A stretch of 27,281 bases of DNA from a virus. The stretch's first letter is position 1. Every line of letters starts with the position of its first letter. The stretch is taken from IMG/VR virus record IMGVR_UViG_3300020122_000346, positions 1 to 27,281 of that record. The stretch is one strand, 5' to 3'. Position numbers and translations under genes: made by a program. The notes beneath the pieces were generated by a model, which saw only the letters and a program-made list of their open reading frames with translations, had not been told where the DNA came from and did not search any database. Positions 16,005 through 23,348 of this stretch are shown piece after piece.

Positions 16005-16225
16005 ACGACAACCCACCGAGATACAAGCCGGGGAATGGGCGTAGGCTTTTTTGGTGTAACTCCCATTCTCGCCGAGCTTCCTGGGTAGATACGGTTACCG
16101 GACAGCCTATTTGTAATCCAAATCTTGGCGGAATTTTACTGCCATGCTTTATCGTGGACGTGACGGATCTGGTTGAAATATCGGACGACGACGAGCCTAC
16201 GGGATTGGTTATTAGAAGAGCATGA
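16001..16225 (+). CDS. Small coupled protein, cysteine-containing
   Basis: This ORF encodes 74 residues with ATGA overlaps at both ends (16001-16004 and 16222-16225), so it is probably real. The N-terminus is basic (RYKPGNGRRLFW). Cysteines near positions 19, 38 and 49, with a His in SHSRR, could form a half zinc site. The tail is acidic (EISDDDEPTG). No family is recognised. It follows the ATP-grasp-like gene and may be a carrier or adaptor of that module, but no attachment motif can be identified. Confidence 0.55.
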   Translation: MNDNPPRYKPGNGRRLFWCNSHSRRASWVDTVTGQPICNPNLGGILLPCFIVDVTDLVEISDDDEPTGLVIRRA

Positions 16226-16470
16226 ACGATAAAACGCTTGGCATGATGATTTTTGAGGACTACAACAAGCCAAGTATGAGTCATCCAAACCCACCAAACG
16301 ATATACCCGAACGCAAAGACTCTCCCCTTGGCGATATGGCCGCGAGTGGTCTTTTCCGGCTCCCGTGGCCATCCAAGCCGGTAGGCGGAAAGGGCAGGCC
16401 CAAGAGCGGAAAGCCCAGGGCAATGGCCAGAATGGGGCGGCGGGTATCGCCAAAGAAAAAAGTATTCTAG
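16222..16470 (+). CDS. Small basic protein ending at an in-frame amber before the glycosyltransferase
   Basis: This ORF encodes 82 residues starting with ATGA overlap. The first half is mixed and Pro/Asn-rich (SHPNPPNDIPERKD). The second half is strongly basic (GGKGRPKSGKPRAMARMGRR, KKKVF) and could bind nucleic acid or membranes. It ends with TAG at 16468-16470, and the next codon, in the same frame, begins the glycosyltransferase-type frame, with no spacer and no nearby ATG or GTG. The amber may be the stop of a separate small protein, or it may divide what was or still is one longer product. Function is unknown. Confidence 0.5.
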   Translation: MNDKTLGMMIFEDYNKPSMSHPNPPNDIPERKDSPLGDMAASGLFRLPWPSKPVGGKGRPKSGKPRAMARMGRRVSPKKKVF

Positions 16471-16530
16471 GCCCGAGTTACGCACGTCGTCCTGCCATAC
16501 GCGAGCCGGGATTATCCGCTCGCCTGCAAG

Positions 16531-18822
16531 TTGGCCGAGTGGATTGCCAGGCTCTCTCCCGATCTGAAGCACCACAACCTGGTCCTGCTTGCCTCTTTCC
16601 AAATCACGCAGCAGCAGCAGGACCATATCGCGGGCATTCTTGAAAAGGTGTTCGGCTACGTTGCCAAGGTGAGGCAGCGCACACCCGATGAACGGCCCTG
16701 GCCAATGGCGCCAAACTCCATGTTTCGGGTTGGGTGCAAGTTTGTCGCGCAGACCTATCGGCAGCCATTCCTCTGGCTGGAACCGGATGCGGTGCCGCTC
16801 AAGCCTTCGTGGCTGGACGATCTGTCCGGGGAATATCAAGCCTGCGGCAAATCCTTCATGGGCGCCGTCTGGGACCGCCCCAAGCGGCACATGAATGGGA
16901 ATGGCATCTATCCAGCCGGCTTCGTCTACAACGGTCCCGACGGTGTTGCATTCGACGTGTGGATGGCTGAGCGTTACCTAGGGGACACCTTCAACACGTC
17001 CCTAATTCACCACGAATGGGGGGACATTAAGACGAATCGGCCATGGACATTTCCAGATCGGGAATCTCTTTTGAGAATCCACCAGGATGCAGTTCTCTTC
17101 CATCGCTGTAAGGATGGCAGCCTTCTGGATCGCCTGTCCGAGACACTGGAATCTGAGAACGAACCATCGCAGGGAAAGAAACTATTCTTCGGTCTTTTTC
17201 AGTCTCGTTCCCGTCCCAAAATCATCGTGCGTAGAACCGGCGCCATCGGGGACGCTATTGCGGCGACCTGCGTAGCGTCAAAGCTGATCGCCAAAGGGTA
17301 CGATGTAACCTACCAGACCGGTGCTATGGAGGGAACCTTGGTGGGGGCTCTGTCTGATATTCGGGTAGTACGCCAAAACGGTTCAGTCTGCGATATTGAC
17401 CTGGACCTTGCTTACGAGAATCACCCCAACCGAAAAGATATCCATTTTTCGGAGATATTTATTCAGAAAGCAAACGCTTGCCTTGCACCCAGGGGGATAG
17501 AGCTGAGCCCGTGCAACTATGCCCCTTCGATGAGGATCAGGTCGCGCTTGTCGAGGGCGTTCAACACAAAGCATTGCCAGCACAAAAGGCCGTGGGTGGC
17601 AATTTGTCCAAGGTCTAACAGCTTTCCGGGGCGCACCATTCCCGATGCGACGTGGAAGGCCGCAGCCGAACTGGTTCGGGGCTCAAAATTCTGGTTGGGA
17701 AACCACAGCGCGCCACCATACGGCATTATCAATTTGGGGCTCAGATCGATTAGCGAATCCGCAGTTGCTCTTTCATGTATGGACTTGCTAATCACGGTAG
17801 ACACCGGACCAATGCACATCGGTGCGGCCCTGGGGGTTCCAGTGATCGCGATTGAGCAGGCTTCTTCACCCGAACTGCATCTGAGCGATCAGCGGGATTT
17901 CGTCGTCATCAAACCGGAAGGATTGGATTGTTTAAACTGCCAACTTTCCGCCTGCCCGTACGATTTGCGCCATCCCCCATGCCAGGACATTTCTCCTTAT
18001 GCGATTGCGGTTTTGTCAAACTCCCGACTTGAGGCGCAGTCCAGGGATTCTGTGTCGGCGATTATGGCCTGTCACCGGCCGGACGTGAACAAGCTGAACC
18101 GGTCCCTGGCTTGCGTGATTCCCCAGGTAGACGAGGTTGTGGTGGTTTTCGATTCCACCGGCGTTATTCCCCCGGGAATGCTCTCTCACCCAAAAATAAA
18201 ATTGGTTAAATCCAAGCGGCCAAATAGCGGCTACGGTAGAAAGGTCAATTTTGGTGTGCGCCATTCCATTGGACGCTGGCTTCTCTTGTTAAACAACGAT
18301 TGCTACCTGGACGAAGGCTCGGTCAGGGAACTGCTGCGCGTGGCGGTTGATGGAGTGCGGGTGGGGGTGGTTGGCCACCTGCTGTGGTACCCGGGAAGGC
18401 AGTCAATACAGCATGGCGGGACCTGTCGCGGTAAGGGAGACATCGGATGGGGGCACGTTGACCATAGGAAATCTCAGCCAAGTATTAATGCAGTTACCGA
18501 ATGCGAGAACGTTACTGGAGCAAGCTGCCTGGTCTCTCGGAAGGCTTTTTACGATGTGCTGGGCATGGATGAAAGGTACGTGCTTTACTTCGAGGACAAT
18601 GATTTCAATCTGCGCCTTCGAAAGAACGGATGGAAGATATTTTACACGCCGCTGGCCCAAGGTGTTCATGAGGAACACTCCGAGACCTCGGGCACACCGG
18701 ACATGAGTCGTATTTGCGAGGCGTCCAGGAAGATTTTCCATCAGGAATGGGGCGAGTATTTCAGGCACAATACTGACGTTTCTAAACTTGGAAATTTCGA
18801 CTATCTGAGGGAAAAAATATGA
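16531..18822 (+). CDS. Trimodular glycosyltransferase (GT-A-like / GT9-like / GT2-like)
   Basis: From the TTG at 16531 it is 763 residues. The frame is open from 16471 and its earlier codons read as protein (THVVLPYASRDYPL), so the true start may be CTG 16492 or further upstream through an amber. Domain 1 (1-205) has LWLEPDAVPL (81-90), an acidic DxD-type motif, and ends LFHRCKDGSLLD. Domain 2 (about 228-495) matches GT9 heptosyltransferases: RRTGAIGDAIAAT (234-246) and ITVDTGPMHIGAALGVP (421-437). Domain 3 (about 505-763) is GT2-like with LLLNNDCYLDEGS (586-598) and YFEDNDFNLRLRK (686-698). Such enzymes add sugars from activated donors to glycans or proteins. Three fused transferases in one phage gene is uncommon. 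It sits inside the head operon and its stop overlaps the next GT gene; target unknown. Confidence 0.85.
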   Translation: MAEWIARLSPDLKHHNLVLLASFQITQQQQDHIAGILEKVFGYVAKVRQRTPDERPWPMAPNSMFRVGCKFVAQTYRQPFLWLEPDAVPLKPSWLDDLSGEYQACGKSFMGAVWDRPKRHMNGNGIYPAGFVYNGPDGVAFDVWMAERYLGDTFNTSLIHHEWGDIKTNRPWTFPDRESLLRIHQDAVLFHRCKDGSLLDRLSETLESENEPSQGKKLFFGLFQSRSRPKIIVRRTGAIGDAIAATCVASKLIAKGYDVTYQTGAMEGTLVGALSDIRVVRQNGSVCDIDLDLAYENHPNRKDIHFSEIFIQKANACLAPRGIELSPCNYAPSMRIRSRLSRAFNTKHCQHKRPWVAICPRSNSFPGRTIPDATWKAAAELVRGSKFWLGNHSAPPYGIINLGLRSISESAVALSCMDLLITVDTGPMHIGAALGVPVIAIEQASSPELHLSDQRDFVVIKPEGLDCLNCQLSACPYDLRHPPCQDISPYAIAVLSNSRLEAQSRDSVSAIMACHRPDVNKLNRSLACVIPQVDEVVVVFDSTGVIPPGMLSHPKIKLVKSKRPNSGYGRKVNFGVRHSIGRWLLLLNNDCYLDEGSVRELLRVAVDGVRVGVVGHLLWYPGRQSIQHGGTCRGKGDIGWGHVDHRKSQPSINAVTECENVTGASCLVSRKAFYDVLGMDERYVLYFEDNDFNLRLRKNGWKIFYTPLAQGVHEEHSETSGTPDMSRICEASRKIFHQEWGEYFRHNTDVSKLGNFDYLREKI

Positions 18823-19709
18823 ACGTCTGGATTCAGGTTCTTCACCCGCCGCATGAGTACTCTGTTATAACAGCACTGCCCGAAATAGACTTTGTGGTGT
18901 CTGGCTGGAACGGAGCTCTTCGCCCACTCCCCGCCAATGCCAAGATTAGGGTTCCGCCCGATGGGTTGGATTTGAGTTACGACGTTGCGATCTTCTCTCG
19001 CGAGCCGATTCCTGATGTAAAGGCCAGGAAGCGTGTTTGGGTTCAGCATTGCGACTGGTGGGGAACTGATTCAGAGGCAGCGGCACTCGAATCCAAGTTC
19101 ACGGAAATCATTTCGGTGAGTCCCCATAAGCGGATCACTATGAAGGAGTTTGGGTTGTCCCCTAAGGTTAAAGTCATAAACCATGGAATGGACCCAGGTT
19201 ACTGGAAACCCGCAACTGGAGGATTAGGCATTGGAACGGTGATGAACAATATGGCGATCATCCCCGAAGTTTACAACTACTGTTCTCGAATCGCTGAAGA
19301 GATTCCGCTAATCGTGATCGGTTTTGACAACGGGGAGATCAAGAACTGCACACATATCATGCAAAACGGGGAGATTTTCCCTCAAACCTTCGGGCGTCTG
19401 GATGTTTTTATAAATGTCGTATGCGGGGACGCCTGCGGTATGACGTTTAAGGAGGCCATGTTGTTAGGCATTCCCATGGTTTCGGGTCGATTCTCGGATG
19501 CGGGAGCTTTTTGCCTTTCAGGTTGGAATTGTTACATGGCTGACGTGCCTCCGCTCCAGTGTATTCCCTGGGTTATCGAGAAGGCAAAAGAGCTTAACGC
19601 CAACGAGGACTTAAGGCGTTCCATGGGAAAGGCGGCGAGGAACACCATAGAAACCCTATTTCCTTTCAAGCGATTCGCGGATGAGTGGCGCAAGGTATTG
19701 ACTGGCTAA
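18819..19709 (+). CDS. GT4-like glycosyltransferase
   Basis: ATG 18819 overlaps the preceding stop (ATGA) and has GAGGGA upstream. The 296 residues look like a GT-B glycosyltransferase of the GT4 type. The N-terminal Rossmann half holds VWVQHCDWWG (72-81) and INHGMDPGYW (119-128). The C-terminal half contains FINVVCGDACGMTFKEAMLLG (residues about 197-217) and PMVSGRFSDAG, matching the family's signature Glu-x7-Glu-like helix and acceptor loop. It is shorter than most GT4 enzymes. Coupling to the trimodular enzyme suggests one biosynthetic pathway. The donor, acceptor and cellular target are unknown. Family placement is from motifs only. Confidence 0.75.
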   Translation: MNVWIQVLHPPHEYSVITALPEIDFVVSGWNGALRPLPANAKIRVPPDGLDLSYDVAIFSREPIPDVKARKRVWVQHCDWWGTDSEAAALESKFTEIISVSPHKRITMKEFGLSPKVKVINHGMDPGYWKPATGGLGIGTVMNNMAIIPEVYNYCSRIAEEIPLIVIGFDNGEIKNCTHIMQNGEIFPQTFGRLDVFINVVCGDACGMTFKEAMLLGIPMVSGRFSDAGAFCLSGWNCYMADVPPLQCIPWVIEKAKELNANEDLRRSMGKAARNTIETLFPFKRFADEWRKVLTG

Positions 19710-19712
19710 ATT

Positions 19713-20030
19713 ATGATAACCAAAGAACAAAGTGAAGTTATTAGGGAATGTGCTGAAAGAATCGTAGTGGAAATGAAGCTGAGCCTTACCAGGATGGATG
19801 CCGACCTGTCCCTGTTCGGGTTCGGGAAAGCGGACGTTTACATCAACGGAAGCGCCGACCACCAAGTAATAAGAATTACTGGGTTTTGGCCACGCGAACT
19901 GGAGGAATCCATCAGGAACGAAATAGCCGAGGGTACAGTGGCTTCGCCTGGATCAAAATATAGCTACCTCAAAACCCTCAAGCACCTAAAGGCGTGTGTA
20001 AAGCTCCTTGAGGAAGCTATTCCAAAATAA
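19713..20030 (+). CDS. Small protein of unknown function
   Basis: This ORF encodes 105 residues beginning three bases after the TAA of the GT4-like gene, so likely in the same operon. The N-terminus is helical and charged (EQSEVIRECAERIVVEMK), the middle beta-like (ADVYINGSADHQVIRITGF), and the end helical (YLKTLKHLKACVKLLEEAI). There is no signal peptide or membrane segment, and no family is recognised. It lies between the modification block and scaffold-associated genes and could belong to either. Confidence 0.6.
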   Translation: MITKEQSEVIRECAERIVVEMKLSLTRMDADLSLFGFGKADVYINGSADHQVIRITGFWPRELEESIRNEIAEGTVASPGSKYSYLKTLKHLKACVKLLEEAIPK

Positions 20031-20065
20031 GGGGTAATTGGTTGCCAGGAGGCCCGGATAGGCGT

Positions 20066-20434
20066 ATGACGTGGTTTATGTCGCTCGTTGATCGGATCTT
20101 CCCCCGGCGCTCAATAAAGGTTCACGTCCTTAAACGAGACCCTACTTCGCTGCGCCTGCACGAATGGCGCGGGGACCAGGAATTAACCAACACCGCAGCC
20201 AGGGCCTTAGCCAATCCTGATATAAAATTAATGTTGCAGGTGCTCGACAACGAACATCCGGGCAGCGCCCTGGTGTTCAGAGAAGACGTTGGAATCGAGC
20301 CCAGGGCAATCCAACAGGCACGAGCCGAAGGCTACACCATGGCGCTACAGAATCTTCGGGCATTGGCTCGGTTCGAAGAACCACCCAGAGACATCGAAGC
20401 TGATTTTGACGAAGCTAACCTCGAACAAGAATAG
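20066..20434 (+). CDS. Small protein upstream of scaffold
   Basis: ATG 20066 gives 122 residues. AGGAGG at 20047-20052 is about 13 bases away, a bit far. A TTG at 20042 would put this site inside the gene, which is why I prefer the ATG. The sequence is rich in charged residues, with VHVLKRDPTSLRLHEWRG near the start and an acidic C-terminus (PPRDIEADFDEANLEQE). The AIQQARAEGYTMALQNLRAL helix is likely amphipathic. I know no function. The position directly before the scaffold suggests a head-assembly partner. Confidence 0.65.
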   Translation: MTWFMSLVDRIFPRRSIKVHVLKRDPTSLRLHEWRGDQELTNTAARALANPDIKLMLQVLDNEHPGSALVFREDVGIEPRAIQQARAEGYTMALQNLRALARFEEPPRDIEADFDEANLEQE

Positions 20435-20444
20435 GAGACTGATT

Positions 20445-21671
20445 ATGCCAGCACCAACCGAAGAACCTAAAATCCAAACCTCCAACTCTGGCGCCCGCGA
20501 AGCAACTGCCTCGTGGATGACCGGGCTGGGTTCGCTTGGGGAAACCACCGAAGAAGAACCCCAAGCGCAACCAATCGAGGAGCCAGCCAAGCCAGCAGCC
20601 CAGCCTGCTTCCGTGGCACAACCCAAGCCTGCCCCGGCTCCTGCCGCCGGAAAAGACAGCCCTACCGAGTTGCTGGTCCAGGAGCTCGGCCTAAAGAAAC
20701 CAGCCGAGCCTGATGAACCTGCCGACGATAAATGGCCCCGCAGTGCCGAAAACTGGAAAGCCTACAAAGACAAGCGGAAGCAGAAAGAGGTTAAGCTGCT
20801 TGAGCAAATCAAGGCACACGAGGACAAGATTGCTGCCTACGAAAAGAAGCTCCAGGAGCACCCGACACCGGCCAACACCGCCGAACTGGAGACGATCAGA
20901 AAAGAGAATGAGGAGCTGTCCAAACGATTGCAAACCGTCGAAGTAACCCAGCATCCAAAGTTCGTGCAGTATTTCGAGGGCAAGACCAAAGCCCAAATCG
21001 ACCTTGCTAAATCCATCGTTGGTCCTGAACTGGCTGGCAAGATGGAAAAGCTTTTGCAACAGCCGGATGGGGAGTGGAAGAGCCAGCAGCTTGAAGAACT
21101 CTGGCTGGAACTAACACCTACCGCCCAGAGCCGAATCGGGGGCGTGCTTAATGCCCTGTCCGAGATTAGCCGGGAAAGGCAGAAGGAAATCGACGACTCA
21201 ACGGCCAACTACAAGCAGATTCAGGAGCAGAAATTCGCTAAAGCCAAGGAACAACAGGACCAATTCGAAAAGCTGGTAACCGAAGTTGCCAGCGAGATGA
21301 CGGCCCAAAACCCAGCTTTCCAGAAGCGCGAAGGGGATGAGGCATGGAACTCAGCCGTAGAGAACCGGCTAAAGCACGCCAAGAATATCCTGACCGGCTC
21401 TGGCCTCAAACCCGCCGACATTGTTCGGGCGGCTTACCATGCCGCTGCGCTCCAGCCGGTACTCGAGGAGAACCTGTCCCTACGTGGGGAAATCGGGAAA
21501 CTCGTGGAGCAGGTTAAAAAGCTGACCGCAGCCCAGCCTACGGTTCAGCCTGCCAATGCACCTACGGAAGGGCAAAGAAGGATGGAAACCAAACCCGGAA
21601 CCCGACCGATGGACATGAGTAAACTCTGGGCTCAGAACATGGTTGATGCCTTGAATGGGGGAGGGGAGTAG
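20445..21671 (+). CDS. Capsid scaffolding protein
   Basis: ATG 20445 has AGGAG seven bases upstream, the best ribosome site in the plus arm, and gives 408 residues. The first 90 residues are low-complexity and rich in Pro, Ala, Glu and Gln (PIEEPAKPAAQP, PKPAPAPAAGKD). Residues about 105-200 (KDKRKQKEVKLLEQIKAHED and on) and 265-300 are highly charged heptad-like coiled coils. The end carries a helical hook (MDMSKLWAQNMVDALNGG). This order, disordered acidic start, long coiled coil and short C-terminal capsid-binding helix, is typical of phage scaffolds, and the gene precedes the capsid gene. Scaffolds guide capsid assembly and are removed later. No protease domain is visible. The call rests on architecture and context. 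Confidence 0.75.
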   Translation: MPAPTEEPKIQTSNSGAREATASWMTGLGSLGETTEEEPQAQPIEEPAKPAAQPASVAQPKPAPAPAAGKDSPTELLVQELGLKKPAEPDEPADDKWPRSAENWKAYKDKRKQKEVKLLEQIKAHEDKIAAYEKKLQEHPTPANTAELETIRKENEELSKRLQTVEVTQHPKFVQYFEGKTKAQIDLAKSIVGPELAGKMEKLLQQPDGEWKSQQLEELWLELTPTAQSRIGGVLNALSEISRERQKEIDDSTANYKQIQEQKFAKAKEQQDQFEKLVTEVASEMTAQNPAFQKREGDEAWNSAVENRLKHAKNILTGSGLKPADIVRAAYHAAALQPVLEENLSLRGEIGKLVEQVKKLTAAQPTVQPANAPTEGQRRMETKPGTRPMDMSKLWAQNMVDALNGGGE

Positions 21672-21929
21672 TCAATCCCCAACTCCGGCCAACTCTGGAA
21701 CTTTTCGAGATGGGTTAAGTTTTCTAACCCCGGTATCCATAAATGGAATTTCCGGCTTCTCCCCGCGCAACTGCGCGTATTCCATTTCCATTTTAAGAGT
21801 TCCGAGAATTTTCCCTGCCGTATTGGCTAATTCTCCGACCTGGTTCACGGCCCGAGGGTCTCGGCTCAGCTTGTCGTACGCGTCGAGGAGTTGGTCTCTT
21901 AGTTCGGTAACGTTTGTTGGCTTTGGCAT
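21672..21929 (-). CDS. Small helical protein in reverse-strand insert
   Basis: This ORF encodes 85 residues and ends at base 21672, immediately beside the scaffold stop, so the two genes converge without a gap. The sequence NVTELRDQLLDAYDKLSRDP, then VNQVGELANTAGKILGTLK and MEYAQLRGEKPEIPF, is fully helical and charged. From memory, similar NELR-type small proteins accompany HNH or zinc-knuckle genes in other phages. The start overlaps the 3' end of the zinc-knuckle gene by 31 bp. Function is unknown; a regulator or recombination accessory role is speculative. Confidence 0.65.
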   Translation of the reverse strand: MPKPTNVTELRDQLLDAYDKLSRDPRAVNQVGELANTAGKILGTLKMEMEYAQLRGEKPEIPFMDTGVRKLNPSRKVPELAGVGD

Positions 21930-22489
21930 AGTTTAATCTTTCGTTTTAGTTTTATGTAGTTTCGGTAAAGGTCGATCAAATCTCGCGTTACCCCTTTCGT
22001 GAATCCCGACTGGCGCAATGTGTTTTTGATGTAATAATCGGTCAGCCTATCGGATTGGAGCTTTTTCCATTCGCGCTGTTTAAGATTTCTGCATGCCAGG
22101 CATCCCCATCTCACAGTCCTCCCGAGCCTAGTCCGGTAACCGGTATTTTCCTCCGAAAGCAAGTGCCCCCTGGGGCAATGAGTGGGCTTGGGTTTTGGAG
22201 TGCGCCAGCTACGACCGCGATTGCACTCTCTGCAACCCGCTTTAATGACGTGCCCGTTCTTGAAAACCCACCTCGTGTTCTCATCTGTGAGGAGGTGGCC
22301 ATGTTTGCAAAATAGCTTTTTCGGCTTGCTTCCCTTGCACAGTAGGCACCCGTCTCGAACCCAGCTTGAACCCCTAACGCCATGACTCAGCCGCCAGCGA
22401 GTGTTTTCCTGTGTGACTGGATGGCCATACTTACAGAACTTGTTGGCTGGTCGGCCAACTTTCTTTTTATGCAATGCGGGCTTGCTCAT
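21899..22489 (-). CDS. Triple zinc-knuckle protein, possibly homing-endonuclease related
   Basis: This ORF encodes 196 residues from ATG 22489. Three repeats each have the pattern C-x2/3-GH...ENT...G...C-x2-C: C19/GH22-23 with C48/C51; C61/GH64-65 with C86/C89; C105/GH108-109 with C130/C133. This spacing is a zinc-ribbon or treble-clef unit of the kind found around phage HNH endonucleases, but no HNH catalytic core is visible here. The C-terminus (SDRLTDYYIKNTLRQSG... then DLIDLYRNYIKLKRKIK) is a basic helical region also seen in mobile-gene products. The pair with the small helical gene lies in reverse orientation between scaffold and capsid, so it looks like a mobile insertion. DNA binding is likely; cutting is unproven. 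Confidence 0.7.
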   Translation of the reverse strand: MSKPALHKKKVGRPANKFCKYGHPVTQENTRWRLSHGVRGSSWVRDGCLLCKGSKPKKLFCKHGHLLTDENTRWVFKNGHVIKAGCRECNRGRSWRTPKPKPTHCPRGHLLSEENTGYRTRLGRTVRWGCLACRNLKQREWKKLQSDRLTDYYIKNTLRQSGFTKGVTRDLIDLYRNYIKLKRKIKLCQSQQTLPN

Positions 22490-22535
22490 TTGTAGACTGC
22501 AACCAAGTTAACCATGCAAACAAAGAAACTGGAAC

Positions 22536-23208
22536 CAAAGGACAGAACACCTGCCTTGGGAGTCTGTCGCAATTTGCTTGCGATCATCGCTCTCCCCAGT
22601 CGGCACCATGAGGGCGCCGACCTTTAAGCGAACCTCAGAAACGCGAGACAGATCGCAACCTGCCTCGTTGTGGGTGAGATGACCTGGGAGCCTGCGCACT
22701 TTTTTTGTCGAGACTCGCAGCGCAACGGGATCTGTCACGAGCCCTGGCACTCCTGCCAGAACACCCAATTTCCTTGCTATGAGGAGGCAAAGCGTGCCGG
22801 GGACTCTCACCCCTGTGTCCATTAGGTGTCGAAAATAGCCCGCCGATGTTTACGCATCGACGGGGGTGTAAGCGGGAGAATGACTCGCACTTACGGTTGT
22901 TTTCGACACGGATGGTCGAAATCGAAAGCTTGTTCGACTCGCTTGAAGGGCATCAGTGTCCGGCGCGTAAACGCATCTAAAAGAGTTTCTAAGTCTAATC
23001 ACCGCTCCAGTCAACTGAAAAATAATTCTTGCTTGTTCCGACTTGGGGGCGTATAGCAGCAATCGTGGTATAGCTCACGGCCACTGAAATGTGAGCAGGT
23101 CTTCCGCCCGGTTGACCACCGAGCACGGCATTAGGTTGCCCCTTCCCAAAGCCTAAGCAGTTCCCAAATACCCGCAGCATGCCTAGGCGTGTGCCTAGAG
23201 CTGGCTGC
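22536..23208 (+). ncRNA. Candidate large structured RNA upstream of the capsid gene
   Basis: About 670 bases contain no credible ORF but many complementary segments, read here on the plus strand. Examples: TTGCGATC/GATCGCAA (22578-22585/22651-22658), GTCGGC/GCCGAC (22599-22604/22616-22621), GACAGATC/GATCTGTC (22647-22654/22729-22736, an alternative to the first), CTGGC/GCCAG near 22744-22759, a 15-bp helix at 22826-22909, GTCGAA/TTCGAC (22915-22920/22933-22938), CTAAGTC/GACTTGG (22989-22995/23040-23046, one wobble), GCTCAC/GTGAGC (23073-23078/23091-23096), and a terminal hairpin CTAGGC-GTGT-GCCTAG (23183-23198) inside GCAGC/GCTGC. Wobble pairs favour plus-strand RNA. The size and phage context recall ornate RNAs such as GOLLD or ROOL, but I cannot assign a class. 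Boundaries are estimates; it could instead be a long structured leader of the capsid transcript. Confidence 0.5.
22826..22909 (+). other. Three-way-junction RNA element with possible kissing loop
   Basis: GTGTCGAAAATAGCC (22826-22840) pairs with GGTTGTTTTCGACAC (22895-22909), 15 pairs including a U-G and a G-U wobble. Inside are two hairpins: CGATG-TTTACG-CATCG (22844-22859) and a second closed by GTAAG/CTTAC (22868-22872/22890-22894). The TTTACG loop is exactly complementary to CGTAAA at 22966-22971, itself in a small GCG-TAAA-CGC hairpin, suggesting a tertiary loop-loop contact. GACAC of the 3' strand can alternatively pair with GTGTC at 22956-22960. Confidence 0.6.
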
Positions 23209-23348
23209 TAACGTCAACAATTTACGTGCTCGGAAATATGACTGCTTTTTTCGCCCGACATAGAGCGGGCATTTTGCTTGGTTTATTCGCAATCGCCTTG
23301 GGGGTGGACATTTACATCGGGTTAACGCACGGCTTTGCGGCTGTTAGC

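Noticed and set aside
16468-16470. Genome-wide TAG recoding
   Set aside because: The scaffold and the gene before it end in TAG at their expected ends, and no other gene shows an in-frame TAG, so general recoding is unlikely; only a local effect is considered.
15991-16890. 299-codon antisense ORF spanning the amber junction
   Set aside because: Its protein shows only shadow-like composition, and several coupled plus-strand genes with ATGA overlaps occupy the same DNA.
22508-22822. 104-codon minus-strand ORF in the capsid-upstream region
   Set aside because: No family, no ribosome site, and it coincides with paired segments that better fit a structured RNA. A plus-strand ORF at 22826-23056 was set aside for the same reason.
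22536-23208. Group I or group II intron, tmRNA, RNase P RNA or tRNA
   Set aside because: I did not find group I core motifs, a group II domain V, a tmRNA tag or CCA-type acceptor, RNase P conserved boxes, or a TpsiC-loop consensus with a proper cloverleaf.
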